NCBI GenBank assembly: GCA_017882045.1
Contig: JADGQF010000012.1
Span: 1-34,554 of the forward strand
DNA length: 34,554 nt
Source of the DNA: Anaerolineales bacterium
Lineage (GTDB): Bacteria; Chloroflexota; Anaerolineae; CG2-30-64-16
Direction: 5' to 3'
The notes under the pieces: model-generated
What the model saw: the letters and a program-made list of their open reading frames with translations, nothing else
Database searches by the model: none
What the model was told of the DNA's origin: nothing
Shown: piece by piece, positions 6,827-15,915 of the stretch
Numbering within the stretch: the stretch's first letter is position 1
How the letters are laid out: every line of letters starts with the position of its first letter
Program-made: the position numbers and the translations under genes

Positions 6827-6868
6827 CGCCCCTCCCGTCCCTGTGGACGTAAGGGGCGTTTAATTTAT
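6827..6868 (+). terminator. T-box terminator
   Basis: CGCCCCT (6827-6833) pairs with AGGGGCG (6852-6858). Inside, CGTCC pairs with GGACG around CTGT. TTTAATTTAT follows. The 5' part overlaps the bases needed for the antiterminator, so the two folds are exclusive. The trpE ribosome-binding site (CGAGGTGG) comes right after it. Confidence 0.85.
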
Positions 6869-6882
6869 CCCGAGGTGGTACC

Positions 6883-8403
6883 ATGCTTAGTCCGAATCTG
6901 CTGGGTTCGCCCGTGTTGACGGCCCCCAACCTGCTGCCCGTCATGCGCGAACTGCCTGCCGACCTCGAGACACCCGTCTCGGTCTATCTCAAACTGGCCG
7001 GCGGCGGACCCTCCTTCCTGCTCGAAAGCGTGACCGGCGGCGAGCAACTCGCGCGCTATTCTTTTATCGGCGTCGACTCGCGCCAGGCGTACGTCCTGCG
7101 AGGCGATCTGCTCGCACACCATGACCCGTCCGGCGCCCGCGTAACCGAGTTGGCCGCCGGGTTCGACCCGCTGGACCTGTTGCGCGAGGAGATGGCCCGC
7201 TACTCCCCGACGCCGCTGCCCGGCTTACCGCGCTTTGCCGGTGGCCTGGTGGGTTACCTGGGTTACGAGACCGCCCGCCACTTCGAGCCCACCCTCGGTC
7301 TTTCCGCTCCGGCGGACTTGCCGGACGCAATCCTGCTGCTGGCGGAAACGGTGGTGGCCTTCGACCATGCCTTTGGCCGGCTGCTCCTGATCACCAACGT
7401 ATCCCTGGAGGAGGGCGAGAGTGCCGCGCGGGCGGCGGGCGAGGTCCGCCTGGACGATCTGCAGCGGCGCCTGGCCGGCCCCATCCCCACCCCAGCGGCT
7501 TTGACCCGTCGGGCCAACGCCAATCCCTCCCCGACGCGGCCGCTGCGCTCGAACATGAGCCGGGAAGAGTACTGCGCGGCGGTGTTGCAGGCCAAGGAAC
7601 ACATCGCGGCGGGCGATATCTTCCAGGTGGTGTTGTCCCAACGCTTCTCGCGCCAGACCTCCGCCGCCCCGTTCGCGATCTACCGGGCTCTGCGCCGCTT
7701 GAACCCGTCGCCGTATATGTTCTTCTTTGACTTCGCCGGCCTCGCCGGCGCTCCGTCCGCCTACCTGATCGGCGCCTCGCCGGAGTTGCACGTGCGCTTG
7801 CAGCCCGCTGCCGGCGGGTCCCGGCAGGCGATCATCCGGCCAATCGCCGGCACCCGTGTGCGCGGCGTCGACGCCGCGGCGGATGCCGCCCTGGAGCAGG
7901 AGCTCCTGGCAGACCCCAAAGAGCGCGCCGAGCATGTGATGCTGGTGGACCTCGCGCGCAACGACCTGGGACGCGTCTGCGAGTACGGCACAATACACGT
8001 GCCGGAACTCATGGGGGTCGAGCGCTATTCGCACGTCATGCACATCGCCTCGCAGGTCGAAGGCACGTTGCGGCCGGAACAGGACGCCTTTGACCTCATG
8101 CGAGCGACCTTCCCTGCCGGTACTGTCAGTGGCGCCCCCAAGATCCGGGCCATGCAGATCATTCGCGACCTCGAGCCCGGGCCGCGCGGCCCTTATGCTG
8201 GCGCCGTCGGCTACTTCTCTTACGATGGTTCTCTCGATACTTGTATCACCATCCGGACGCTCGTCATGCGCGGCGACACAGTTTCCGTGCAGGCTGGCGC
8301 CGGCATCGTCGCCGACTCGGACCCCGAGCGCGAATACCAGGAGACCGTGAACAAGGCGCAGGCTTTGGCAACGGCAGTGCAGCGGGCGGAGGAGCAATCA
8401 TGA
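6883..8403 (+). CDS. trpE: Anthranilate synthase component I
   Basis: This 506-residue subunit makes anthranilate from chorismate, using ammonia from TrpG. The N-terminal half has the LLES motif (residues 46-49) that forms the tryptophan feedback site, followed by a YSFIG segment. The chorismate-binding half starts near residue 220 with SREEYCAAV. It holds IFQVVLSQRF, the PIAGTRVRG loop, HVMLVDLARNDLGRV, FPAGTVSGAPKIRAM and YFSYDGSLDTCITIRT, all typical catalytic motifs. ATG 6883 has GAGGTGG upstream and is the first gene after the Trp T-box. The gene overlaps trpG by four bases, suggesting translational coupling of the two subunits. Confidence 0.96.
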   Translation: MLSPNLLGSPVLTAPNLLPVMRELPADLETPVSVYLKLAGGGPSFLLESVTGGEQLARYSFIGVDSRQAYVLRGDLLAHHDPSGARVTELAAGFDPLDLLREEMARYSPTPLPGLPRFAGGLVGYLGYETARHFEPTLGLSAPADLPDAILLLAETVVAFDHAFGRLLLITNVSLEEGESAARAAGEVRLDDLQRRLAGPIPTPAALTRRANANPSPTRPLRSNMSREEYCAAVLQAKEHIAAGDIFQVVLSQRFSRQTSAAPFAIYRALRRLNPSPYMFFFDFAGLAGAPSAYLIGASPELHVRLQPAAGGSRQAIIRPIAGTRVRGVDAAADAALEQELLADPKERAEHVMLVDLARNDLGRVCEYGTIHVPELMGVERYSHVMHIASQVEGTLRPEQDAFDLMRATFPAGTVSGAPKIRAMQIIRDLEPGPRGPYAGAVGYFSYDGSLDTCITIRTLVMRGDTVSVQAGAGIVADSDPEREYQETVNKAQALATAVQRAEEQS

Positions 8404-8978
8404 TCGCCGTGATCGACAACTACGATTCCTTTACTTACAACCTCGTTCAGTACCTAGGCGAGTTGGGCGCCGATCTACAGGTCTTTCGCAATGACACCGT
8501 CTCGGTGGATGAGCTGGAGGCGTTGAATCCCAGCCATATCGTAGTCTCGCCGGGACCGGGCACCCCCGCGGAGGCCGGCATCTCTAACGCGCTCATCCGG
8601 CGCTTGGGCCTGCGCAAGCCGATCCTGGGCGTCTGCCTCGGCCACCAGTGTATCGTCGAGGCGTTAGGTGGGCGTGTGGTACGGGCCCCGCGCCTGATGC
8701 ACGGCAAGACCTCCGCCATCTACCACTACAGCGCCGGCCTCTTCCAGGGCATTCCCAGCCCCTTCGAGGCGGCCCGCTACCACTCGCTCATCGTCGAAGA
8801 ACCCCTGCCGCCTGAGCTCGAGGTCACCGCCTTCACCCGGGAAGGTGAGGTGATGGCGCTGCGCCATCGTTGCTATCCGATCTACGGGGTGCAGTTCCAC
8901 CCCGAATCTGTGCTGACGGAGCACGGCAAACGCATCCTGCGTAATTTCCTGCAGATGAAGGAGCTAAAGCCATGTTGA
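8400..8978 (+). CDS. trpG: Anthranilate synthase component II (glutamine amidotransferase)
   Basis: This 192-residue class I glutamine amidotransferase supplies ammonia to TrpE. Motifs are NYDSFTYNL at the start, SPGPGTP (oxyanion strand), the nucleophile in GVCLGHQ (Cys79) and the late His-Glu of QFHPESV. I start it at ATG 8400, which overlaps the trpE stop as ATGA; the track's start at 8241 lies deep in trpE and has no homologous sequence. Such proteins can also serve p-aminobenzoate synthesis (PabA role). The position between trpE and trpD makes tryptophan the main job. Confidence 0.96.
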   Translation: MIAVIDNYDSFTYNLVQYLGELGADLQVFRNDTVSVDELEALNPSHIVVSPGPGTPAEAGISNALIRRLGLRKPILGVCLGHQCIVEALGGRVVRAPRLMHGKTSAIYHYSAGLFQGIPSPFEAARYHSLIVEEPLPPELEVTAFTREGEVMALRHRCYPIYGVQFHPESVLTEHGKRILRNFLQMKELKPC

Positions 8979-10015
8979 AGCCATATCTCGCCCGCTTGAC
9001 CGAAGGGCGTAGCTTGACTGCCGCGGAAGCCGAAGCGGCCATGGGGATCATCATGAGCGGGGAGGCGACCCCGGCGCAGATAGGGGGATACCTGATGGCC
9101 CTGCGCATCAAGGGTGAAACGGTGGAGGAGATCACCGGCAGCGCGCGAGCCATGCGTGCGCAGGCTTACCCGGTACGGGTACCGCCAAATGGTCATCCGT
9201 TGCTCGACACGGCGGGCACGGGTGGCGATGGGGCTCATACGTTCAATATCTCGACCGCGGCCGCTTTCGTCATTGCAGGCGCCGGGCGTCAGGTGGCAAA
9301 GCACGGCAACCGCGCCGCATCCTCGCAGTGTGGCAGCGCTGACGTCCTGGCCGCGCTCGGGGTCAGCTTGGACCTGACGCCGGAGCAGGTGTCGGCCTGC
9401 ATCCAACAGGTGGGGATCGGTTTCTTGTTTGCTCCGAAGTTCCACCCCTCCATGAAGCATGCCGCGGGCCCGCGCCGTGAGCTGGGCCAGCGTACGATCT
9501 TTAACCTGCTCGGGCCCCTGACCAACCCGGCCTCCGTCGGCCACCAGTTGATCGGCGTCTACGATGCCGCGCTGACCCGGCCCCTGGCCGAGGTGTTGGG
9601 CGAACTTGGCGGCCAGGCAGCGTTCGTCGTTCACGGCCACGGCGGCCTGGATGAACTGACCACGGACGGACCGAACACAGTCAGCTACCTGAAGGACGGG
9701 CGCGTTTCCACGTTCATCTTCCACGCAGGTGATCTGGGCTTGCGCCCGGCCGCGCACGCCGATCTGCACGGCGGCGAACCGGCCGAGAACGGCCGTATGC
9801 TGCGCGCGATCCTGAGCGGCGAGGACCTGACCCCCCGCCGCGACGTGGTGCTGCTTAACGCGGCGGCGGCCCTGGCCCTGGAAGACGCGGACTTCGGCCG
9901 GGGCCTGCGGGAGGCCCGGCAGTCGTTGGATAGCGGCGCGGCCCTGGGCAAACTCGATGCCCTGATCTCGCTCAGTCAGAGGCTGGCGGCCCAGGCCGCG
10001 CCGGTCCTGCAATGA
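8972..10015 (+). CDS. trpD: Anthranilate phosphoribosyltransferase
   Basis: This 347-residue enzyme transfers a phosphoribosyl group to anthranilate. The phosphoribosyl-pyrophosphate (PRPP) site is DTAGTGGDGAHTFNIST (about residues 77-93), followed by KHGNRAASSQCGSADVLAALG. HPSMKHAAGPRRELGQRTIFN gives the anthranilate-contacting helix and conserved Arg. ATG 8972 overlaps the trpG end by seven bases. Length is normal for a stand-alone TrpD that is not fused to TrpG. Confidence 0.96.
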   Translation: MLKPYLARLTEGRSLTAAEAEAAMGIIMSGEATPAQIGGYLMALRIKGETVEEITGSARAMRAQAYPVRVPPNGHPLLDTAGTGGDGAHTFNISTAAAFVIAGAGRQVAKHGNRAASSQCGSADVLAALGVSLDLTPEQVSACIQQVGIGFLFAPKFHPSMKHAAGPRRELGQRTIFNLLGPLTNPASVGHQLIGVYDAALTRPLAEVLGELGGQAAFVVHGHGGLDELTTDGPNTVSYLKDGRVSTFIFHAGDLGLRPAAHADLHGGEPAENGRMLRAILSGEDLTPRRDVVLLNAAAALALEDADFGRGLREARQSLDSGAALGKLDALISLSQRLAAQAAPVLQ

Positions 10016-10809
10016 CCATTCTGGACGAGATCTTCGCGCACAAGCGCGAAGAGGTGGCTGCTCGCCAGCAGGCCGTACCGCTGCCGGCCGTGCGGGCCCG
10101 CGCCGAACAGGCGCTTCCCCCGCTTGATTTCGTGGCTGCCTTGTGCGGCACGCGACCCCGCCCGGCGCTGATCGCGGAAGTCAAGCGCGCCTCGCCCTCG
10201 CGCGGTCTGCTCGCGCCTGATTTCGACCCGCTGCGTCTGGCCCGCATCTACGCCGAGAACGGGGCCGCGGCGATCAGCGTGTTGACCGACGAGCGCTACT
10301 TCGGCGGTTCTTTGGATCACTTGAGCCAGATCGCCGGCTGCCGCCCACGCCTGCCCCTGCTGCGTAAGGACTTCATCGGCGATCCATACCAGGTCTACGA
10401 AGCACGCGCCGCGGGAGCTGACGCCCTGCTGTTGATCGCGGCGCTCTTGCCCGCGCGGCAACTGTGCAGTCTCCAATCGCTGACCGAGGAATTGGGGATG
10501 GCCACGCTGGTCGAAGTCCACAACCGGGCCGAGCTCGAAAGCGCGCTCCACTGCCGGGCCCGGCTGATCGGCATTAATAACCGCGACCTGGGCGACTTCT
10601 CGGTCGATCTGGGAACCGCGCTGCGCCTCCGTCCACACATCCCCGCCGGCGTCTGCGTCGTCGCCGAGAGCGGTATCCACCTACCTGCGGATGTTGCCAG
10701 GCTGGCTGAGGCCGGAGTAGATGCCATCCTGGTTGGCGAGGCGTTGGTGACCGCGCCGGATGTGGCAGCCGCCGTGCGCAGCCTGGCCGGACTGGGTGCG
10801 GAACCATGA
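10012..10809 (+). CDS. trpC: Indole-3-glycerol phosphate synthase
   Basis: This 265-residue TIM-barrel enzyme closes the indole ring. It shows ILDEIFAHKREEV at the start and IAEVKRASPSRGLL with the catalytic Lys. VLTDERYFGGSLDHL, LLRKDFIGDPYQVYEARAAGAD (second catalytic Lys and Asp), LVEVHN, GINNRDL and VAESGI follow. ATG 10012 overlaps the trpD stop as ATGA. It is not fused to TrpF, which follows as its own gene. Confidence 0.96.
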   Translation: MTILDEIFAHKREEVAARQQAVPLPAVRARAEQALPPLDFVAALCGTRPRPALIAEVKRASPSRGLLAPDFDPLRLARIYAENGAAAISVLTDERYFGGSLDHLSQIAGCRPRLPLLRKDFIGDPYQVYEARAAGADALLLIAALLPARQLCSLQSLTEELGMATLVEVHNRAELESALHCRARLIGINNRDLGDFSVDLGTALRLRPHIPAGVCVVAESGIHLPADVARLAEAGVDAILVGEALVTAPDVAAAVRSLAGLGAEP

Positions 10810-11483
10810 AGGAGCACACTCGGGTTAAGATCTGCGGCCTGACAACCCTGGACGATGCGCTGGCAGCCGTAGGCGCCGGGGCGGACATGTTGGGCTTCAA
10901 TTTCTACCGACCCAGCCCGCGCTACCTGGCGCCTGCCGAATGCGCGCGCATCCTGGGAGCATTGCGTAACCGGGGCGCAGGGGTGGAGACAGTAGGCGTG
11001 TTCGTGAATGCCTCTCTGTCAGAGATCCGGGCGATCCTGGACGACTGCGGCCTGGACCTGGCTCAACTTCACGGCGACGAGCCAGTCGAGCTGCTGACGG
11101 GCCTGGGCGACCGGGCGTTCAAGGCCATCCGGCCGCGCTCCTTGGAAGCGGCCCGCGAGAGCCTGGCGTACTACGGCTGTGGCCGTCGCCCGCGCGCACC
11201 CGCCCTGCTGCTGGACGCGGCGCGCCCGGGCCAGTACGGCGGCACTGGCCAGGCCGCCGATTGGCGCCTGGCCGCCAGCCTGGCCAAGGACTATCCCATT
11301 TTGTTGGCCGGCGGACTGCAGGCGCAGAACGTCGGCGCCGCCGTTGCCCAGGTCCGTCCCTGGGGCGTGGACGTGGCCTCCGGCGTGGAATCTCAGCCGG
11401 GCAGAAAGGATCATGCAAAGATGGCCGAGTTTGTCGCTTCCATCCGTGGAGCTGCCGTCCGTCGAGAAGAGGCTGGCTTGTGA
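10806..11483 (+). CDS. trpF: Phosphoribosylanthranilate isomerase
   Basis: This 225-residue TIM barrel catalyses the Amadori rearrangement before TrpC. The start [16 protein letters not shown] contains the catalytic Cys. Later motifs are [27 protein letters not shown], a [14 protein letters not shown] segment with the catalytic Asp and phosphate-binding residues, LLAGGL and [12 protein letters not shown] 10806 overlaps trpC by four bases. Gene order D-C-F-B-A is the common bacterial one. Confidence 0.95.
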   Translation: MKEHTRVKICGLTTLDDALAAVGAGADMLGFNFYRPSPRYLAPAECARILGALRNRGAGVETVGVFVNASLSEIRAILDDCGLDLAQLHGDEPVELLTGLGDRAFKAIRPRSLEAARESLAYYGCGRRPRAPALLLDAARPGQYGGTGQAADWRLAASLAKDYPILLAGGLQAQNVGAAVAQVRPWGVDVASGVESQPGRKDHAKMAEFVASIRGAAVRREEAGL

Positions 11484-12697
11484 GCAATCCTGGACCCACC
11501 GTTCACAATCTCAGATCCAAGTTTGGCCCTTACGGCGGCCAGTTCGTCCCTGATACCCTGATGCCGGCCCTGGCGGAGCTCGAGGCCGCGTACTTGAGCG
11601 CACGCGCCGATGCCGGCTTTGGCAGGGAGTTGGACGACTTGTTGCGCAACTATGTCGGTCGCCCGACGCCCCTGACCCACGCCCGCCGCTTGACCGCCCA
11701 TCTCGGCGGCGCCCAGGTGTACCTCAAACGGGAAGACCTGGCCCACACCGGCGCGCACAAGATCAACAATGCGCTCGGCCAGGCTCTGCTGGCGCGTTTC
11801 ATGGGCAAACCGCGCGTGGTGGCCGAGACCGGGGCCGGGCAGCATGGCGTAGCGACGGCGGCCGCCGCGGCCCTGCTGGGGCTTGACTGCGTCATCTACA
11901 TGGGTACGGTCGATATGGTCCGCCAGCAACCCAACGTGCTGCGCATGCGGTTGTTGGGGGCCGAAGTCAGGCCGGTAGACAGCGGCAGTTGCACGCTGAA
12001 GGACGCGATCAACGAGGCCATCCGCGATTGGGTGACCAATGTGGGTCAAACTCACTATCTGCTGGGTTCGGCCCTTGGCCCGCACCCCTACCCGTCGATG
12101 GTCCGGGATTTCCAGGCTGTGATCGGGCAGGAAGCACGCGCGCAGATCCTCGCTCAAGCTGGCCGGCTGCCGGACGCCTGCATTGCCTGCGTCGGCGGCG
12201 GCTCCAACGCCATCGGCCTGTTCGATGCTTTCCGAGATGACCCAGGCGTGCGCCTGATCGGCGTCGAGGCGGGCGGCCAGGGAATCGCGTCCGGGCGGCA
12301 CGCGGCCCGCTTTGCCGACCCGACGACCGGCCGGCCGGGAGTGCTCCACGGAACTTACACCTATGTGCTGCAGGACGAGGACGGGCAGATCGCCGAGACG
12401 CATTCTGTCTCGGCTGGGCTGGATTACGCCGCCGTCGGGCCGGAACATGCTTACCTGCGCGACCAGGGGCGGGCGCAGTACACGTGGGCGGGCGACGAGG
12501 CGGCGCTGGCGGCCTTCCAGTTGCTGGCGCGTCTTGAGGGCATCTTGCCCGCGCTGGAATCCGCCCACGCGCTGGCCGAAGTCATCCGCTGGGCGCCCTC
12601 GCTGCCGCACGAGCAGATAATCCTGGTCAACCTGTCCGGTCGCGGAGACAAGGACCTGGAAACGGTGATGCACGCGCTGCAGGAGGTGGAGGGATGA
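11480..12697 (+). CDS. trpB: Tryptophan synthase beta chain
   Basis: This 405-residue PLP enzyme joins indole and serine. GTG 11480 overlaps the trpF stop as GTGA and has AGAAGAGG upstream; the track's start at 11261 lies inside trp[18 protein letters not shown] opens the protein. The PLP lysine is in [10 protein letters not shown] and the catalytic Glu in ETGAGQHG. Further motifs are [17 protein letters not shown], the phosphate cup GGGSNAIG and HSVSAGLDY. The sequence is the canonical TrpB1 type that forms the alpha2-beta2 complex with TrpA. Confidence 0.96.
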   Translation: MSNPGPTVHNLRSKFGPYGGQFVPDTLMPALAELEAAYLSARADAGFGRELDDLLRNYVGRPTPLTHARRLTAHLGGAQVYLKREDLAHTGAHKINNALGQALLARFMGKPRVVAETGAGQHGVATAAAAALLGLDCVIYMGTVDMVRQQPNVLRMRLLGAEVRPVDSGSCTLKDAINEAIRDWVTNVGQTHYLLGSALGPHPYPSMVRDFQAVIGQEARAQILAQAGRLPDACIACVGGGSNAIGLFDAFRDDPGVRLIGVEAGGQGIASGRHAARFADPTTGRPGVLHGTYTYVLQDEDGQIAETHSVSAGLDYAAVGPEHAYLRDQGRAQYTWAGDEAALAAFQLLARLEGILPALESAHALAEVIRWAPSLPHEQIILVNLSGRGDKDLETVMHALQEVEG

Positions 12698-13602
12698 GCG
12701 TGGCGATTGAGAGGCAGGGGAGCGGGGCAGGCAGCGGCCGGTTCCTATCGGGCGTGGAGCGCATCGCCGGGGCGTTTGCCGCGGCGCGGCGTGAGAGGCG
12801 GGCCGCGCTGATGCCTTATTACACACTGGGTTACCCCGATCTGGAGACCTCCGCAGCGGTCGTCCGCGCCATTGCCGATGCCGGCGCGGACTTGATCGAG
12901 CTGGGCGTGCCCTTTTCGGATCCCCTCGCAGACGGCCGGACCATTCAACGCTCCACCCAGGTCGCGCTCCGCCAGGGCATGACCGTGCGGCGCTGCATTG
13001 AGGGCGTGGCCGGTCTGCGTCGAGACGGCGTCCGCCAGCCGTTGTTGCTGATGGGCTACATCAATCCTATCCTGGCCTATGGCCTGTCTCGCTTCGTGGC
13101 CGATAGCGTCGCGGCCGGGGTGGATGGCTTGATCGTGCCGGATCTGCCGCCTGAGGAGGCGGGCGAGCTGGAGACAGCTTGCCGCGCGCTGGGTTGCGCG
13201 CTGGTCTATCTGTTGGCGCCCACCGCCAGCGCCGAACGCATCCGCGAGGTGGCTGGTCGCACGACCGGCTTCCTCTACCTGGTATCTTTGACCGGGGTTA
13301 CCGGCGCGCGCGCGAGCCTGCCCGAGAATGTTGAGAACTTCGTCGCTCGGGCGCGCTCCGCAACCGCCGTACCGCTGGCGGTCGGGTTCGGCATCTCGAC
13401 CCCCGAGCAGGCGGCGCAGGTGGGCCGCGTCGCCGACGGCGTGATCGTCGGCTCGAAGCTGATCGACGTGGTCGAGCGCGCCATTGCAGCGCCGGGCGCC
13501 ATTCCTGGGCAGGAAACCCTGCCCGCCGCGGCGGCCGGAGCTTTTGTCGGCGCCCTACGCGACGCGCTGGAAATTGACCGTATCGACCATTCTCCCACAT
13601 AA
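12694..13602 (+). CDS. trpA: Tryptophan synthase alpha chain
   Basis: This 302-residue chain cleaves indole-glycerol phosphate and channels indole to Trp[16 protein letters not shown] carries the catalytic Glu and Asp. [42 protein letters not shown] and [10 protein letters not shown] follow in order. It is about 30 residues longer than typical TrpA because of an N-terminal leader rich in Gly and Ser ([16 protein letters not shown]). The ATGA overlap with trpB supports ATG 12694, but an internal start cannot be excluded. A 69-bp gap to aroA without promoter or terminator suggests the operon continues. Confidence 0.95.
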   Translation: MSVAIERQGSGAGSGRFLSGVERIAGAFAAARRERRAALMPYYTLGYPDLETSAAVVRAIADAGADLIELGVPFSDPLADGRTIQRSTQVALRQGMTVRRCIEGVAGLRRDGVRQPLLLMGYINPILAYGLSRFVADSVAAGVDGLIVPDLPPEEAGELETACRALGCALVYLLAPTASAERIREVAGRTTGFLYLVSLTGVTGARASLPENVENFVARARSATAVPLAVGFGISTPEQAAQVGRVADGVIVGSKLIDVVERAIAAPGAIPGQETLPAAAAGAFVGALRDALEIDRIDHSPT

Positions 13603-13671
13603 TTGGTCCGGGATTGGCATCCGGCGACCCGGGTTCTCCGCAGAGGCCCGGTCGTCGATTGAGGTGTGAGC

Positions 13672-15015
13672 ATGCGACAGTTGATTGTGCGCCGGTCCGG
13701 GCCGCTGCGCGGCACAGTGAGCGTACCGGGAGATAAGTCGATCAGCCACCGGGCGTTGTTGCTCAGCGCGCTGGCCGAGGGTGATACCGCCGTATCCGGC
13801 TGGTTGGCGGCCGAGGACTGCCAGGCCACGCTGCGCTGCATCCGGGCGTTGGGGGCAGAAGTGGAGCAACCGGGCGCCACCGATCTGCTGGTGCACGGCG
13901 TGGGCCTGCGTGGGCTGTGCGAGCCGGCCGACGTGTTGAACTGCGGCGGATCAGGCACCACCATGCGCCTGCTGGCGGGGATACTGGCCGGCCAGCCATT
14001 TCTGAGCGTCCTCACAGGCACGGCGGCCTTGCGCCGCCGCCCCATGGCTCGGGTTGCCGAACCGTTGCGTCAGATGGGGGCGAAGGTCCTGGGGCGACAG
14101 GGAGGCAGGCTGCCGCCATTGGCAGTGCAGGGCGGCGCGCTGCATGGCTTCGAATACAGCCTGCCCGTCGCCAGCGCCCAGGTCAAATCGGCCCTGCTGC
14201 TCGCCGGCCTTTTCGCGGAGGGCGAGACGACCATTCATGAACCGGGTCCGGCGCGCGATCATACCGAGCGCATGTTGCGCTTGTTCGGGCTTGACGTGCG
14301 GGTCGACGGGGCGACGATCTGCCTGGTGGGCGGCCAAAGCCTGCGCACGCCGCGCGGCGCGCGGGCGCTCGGGCAGATTACAGTGCCTGCGGATTACTCG
14401 TCGGCGGCTTTCCCGCTGATCGCGGCCACCCTCGTGCCCGGCTCAAAAGTGCAGGTGTCCGGCGTGTGTGTCAACCCCACGCGCACCGGTCTGAGCGACT
14501 TGCTGGCCGGCATGGGCGCGTGTCTAACCACCCTCTCACGCGCGGATCGGCCTGCCGCTGACGACGGCGCCGGCGAGCCGGTGGCCGATTTGCTGGCGCA
14601 GGCCTGCGCGCTGACGGCGACCACGGTAGGGGGTGACCTGGTAGTGCGGGCGATCGATGAGTTTCCCATTTTCACCGTCGCCGCGACCCAGGCGCTGGGC
14701 ACGACCACGGTGCGCGATGCGACCGAGTTGCGGGTGAAGGAGACGGACCGCATCGGCGCCGTGGCCCAGGAATTGGCCAAAATGGGCGCGCGCATCGACG
14801 AGCAGCCCGACGGTATGTTGATCCACGGGCCGGCCCGCTTGCATGGCGCGGTCGTCGATTGCCATCACGACCACCGCCTGGCGATGGCACTGGCAGTGGC
14901 CGGTCTCGTGGCGGACGGCGATACGGTGGTGCAGGACGCCGGCTTCATCGACGACTCCTTTCCGGGCTTCGTGGAAACGATGCAGGCGCTGGGGGCGGAT
15001 ATCACGTGGGCGTGA
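13672..15015 (+). CDS. aroA: 3-phosphoshikimate 1-carboxyvinyltransferase (EPSP synthase)
   Basis: This 447-residue enzyme adds phosphoenolpyruvate to shikimate 3-phosphate. It has PGDKSISHRALLLSALAEG, CGGSGTTMRLL, RRRPMARVAEPL, PVASAQVKSALLLAGLFA, DYSSAAFPL, a DEFPIF segment with the catalytic Asp, and LRVKETDRI. ATG 13672 has GAGG seven bases upstream; the track's GTG at 13666 is too close to that site. The GDKSISHR/SGTTMRLL pattern is that of the class II enzymes. It is the first shikimate gene after trpA. Confidence 0.95.
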   Translation: MRQLIVRRSGPLRGTVSVPGDKSISHRALLLSALAEGDTAVSGWLAAEDCQATLRCIRALGAEVEQPGATDLLVHGVGLRGLCEPADVLNCGGSGTTMRLLAGILAGQPFLSVLTGTAALRRRPMARVAEPLRQMGAKVLGRQGGRLPPLAVQGGALHGFEYSLPVASAQVKSALLLAGLFAEGETTIHEPGPARDHTERMLRLFGLDVRVDGATICLVGGQSLRTPRGARALGQITVPADYSSAAFPLIAATLVPGSKVQVSGVCVNPTRTGLSDLLAGMGACLTTLSRADRPAADDGAGEPVADLLAQACALTATTVGGDLVVRAIDEFPIFTVAATQALGTTTVRDATELRVKETDRIGAVAQELAKMGARIDEQPDGMLIHGPARLHGAVVDCHHDHRLAMALAVAGLVADGDTVVQDAGFIDDSFPGFVETMQALGADITWA

Positions 15016-15914
15016 TACCCGGACGCCCTGAACTGTTTTTCCCCCGTATCGACGGCTCCACGCGCCTGGTTGGGGTCATGGGCTGGCCGGTCTCGCACAG
15101 CCGCAGCCCGGCCATGCACAATGCCGCCTTTGCCGCACTCGGCCTTAACTATGTCTACGTGCCCCTGCCCGTGCCGCCATCCGAGGTGGCGACGTCCGTG
15201 CGCGCGTTGCGCGGCCTTGGGTTTGCCGGTGTGAACGTCACGGTGCCGCATAAAGCGGCGGTATTGCCGCTGCTCGACGTGCTGACTCCCATCGCAGCCG
15301 CGATTGCCTCGGTCAATACGATCGTCGTGCGGGCCGATGGTACGCTCTTGGGCGATAGCACGGACGGGGCCGGCTTCCTGGAGGATCTGCGGGCGCACGG
15401 CTGCGAGCCGGCGGGGCGCAGCATCCTGCTCCTCGGAGCCGGCGGCGCAGCCAAAGCCGTAGCCTATGCGCTGGCCGGGTGTGGGGCCACGCTGGCGGTA
15501 GCAAACCGGACCCGGGAGCGCGCTGACGAACTGTGTCGCCTGGTCCTGGCGGCGCTGCCGTCTGCGCGCATCACGGCGCACCCGTTCCCGGACGGCCTGG
15601 CGCGGCTGGCAGTGCGCGCCGACCTGGTTGTCAATGCTACAAGCCTCGGCCTGCATGTCGACCGCGATCCCTTGCCCTGGGACCCCGCCGTCTCTTTCCG
15701 GCCGGGCCAAATCGTCTACGATCTGGTCTATTCCCCGGGGACGGGCGGCAAGGCGAGCCTGCCGACACCATTTCTGCGGCTGGCCGGCGAGGCCGGCGCC
15801 CAGGCCATCGACGGTCTGGGCATGCTGGTGTACCAGGGAGCGAGAGCTTTCGAGTTGTGGACCGGGCAACAGGCGCCGGTAGAAGTGATGCGCGCTGCGG
15901 TTGGAAGGAACTGA
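15012..15914 (+). CDS. aroE: Shikimate dehydrogenase
   Basis: About 300 residues, reducing 3-dehydroshikimate with NADPH. The substrate half has GWPVSHSRSPAMHNAAF and GVNVTVPHKAAVL with the catalytic Lys. The NADP half has LLGAGGAAKAVAYAL and VANRTRERA, the Asn-Arg-Thr clamp for the NADPH phosphate. VNATSLGL and AIDGLGMLVYQGA follow. GTG 15012 overlaps the aroA stop as GTGA; GTG 15006 two codons earlier is equally possible. The track's start at 14859 is inside aroA. Confidence 0.94.
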   Translation: MIPGRPELFFPRIDGSTRLVGVMGWPVSHSRSPAMHNAAFAALGLNYVYVPLPVPPSEVATSVRALRGLGFAGVNVTVPHKAAVLPLLDVLTPIAAAIASVNTIVVRADGTLLGDSTDGAGFLEDLRAHGCEPAGRSILLLGAGGAAKAVAYALAGCGATLAVANRTRERADELCRLVLAALPSARITAHPFPDGLARLAVRADLVVNATSLGLHVDRDPLPWDPAVSFRPGQIVYDLVYSPGTGGKASLPTPFLRLAGEAGAQAIDGLGMLVYQGARAFELWTGQQAPVEVMRAAVGRN

Positions 15915-15915
15915 T

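Larger units (their letters stand above)
6465..6868 (+). promoter_or_regulatory. T-box leader (tRNA-Trp sensing) of the trp-aro operon
   Basis: T-box hallmarks appear in order. The base of stem I has GAAGAGGACGAGTA (6477-6490). AGAGAGCGGG (6510-6519) starts an inner stem, with GCGGG pairing to CCCGC (6532-6536). The specifier segment is CGAA-TGG-ACCTCGGAGC, giving UGG (Trp) at 6555-6557. The T-box itself is AGGGTGGTACCGCGGGA (6803-6819). AGGG pairs with CCCT (6839-6842) and CGGGA with TCCCG (6833-6837) to form the antiterminator, which excludes the terminator at 6827-6858. The bulge reads UGGU, whose last base pairs with discriminator A or wobbles with G. Uncharged tRNA-Trp would allow transcription into trpE. 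The specifier was assigned from position and context, not from a fold. Confidence 0.88.

Noticed and set aside
11411-12826. 471-aa minus-strand ORF opposite trpB
   Set aside because: A shadow of high-GC coding sequence: trpB motifs are intact on the plus strand and the minus-strand product shows no family features.
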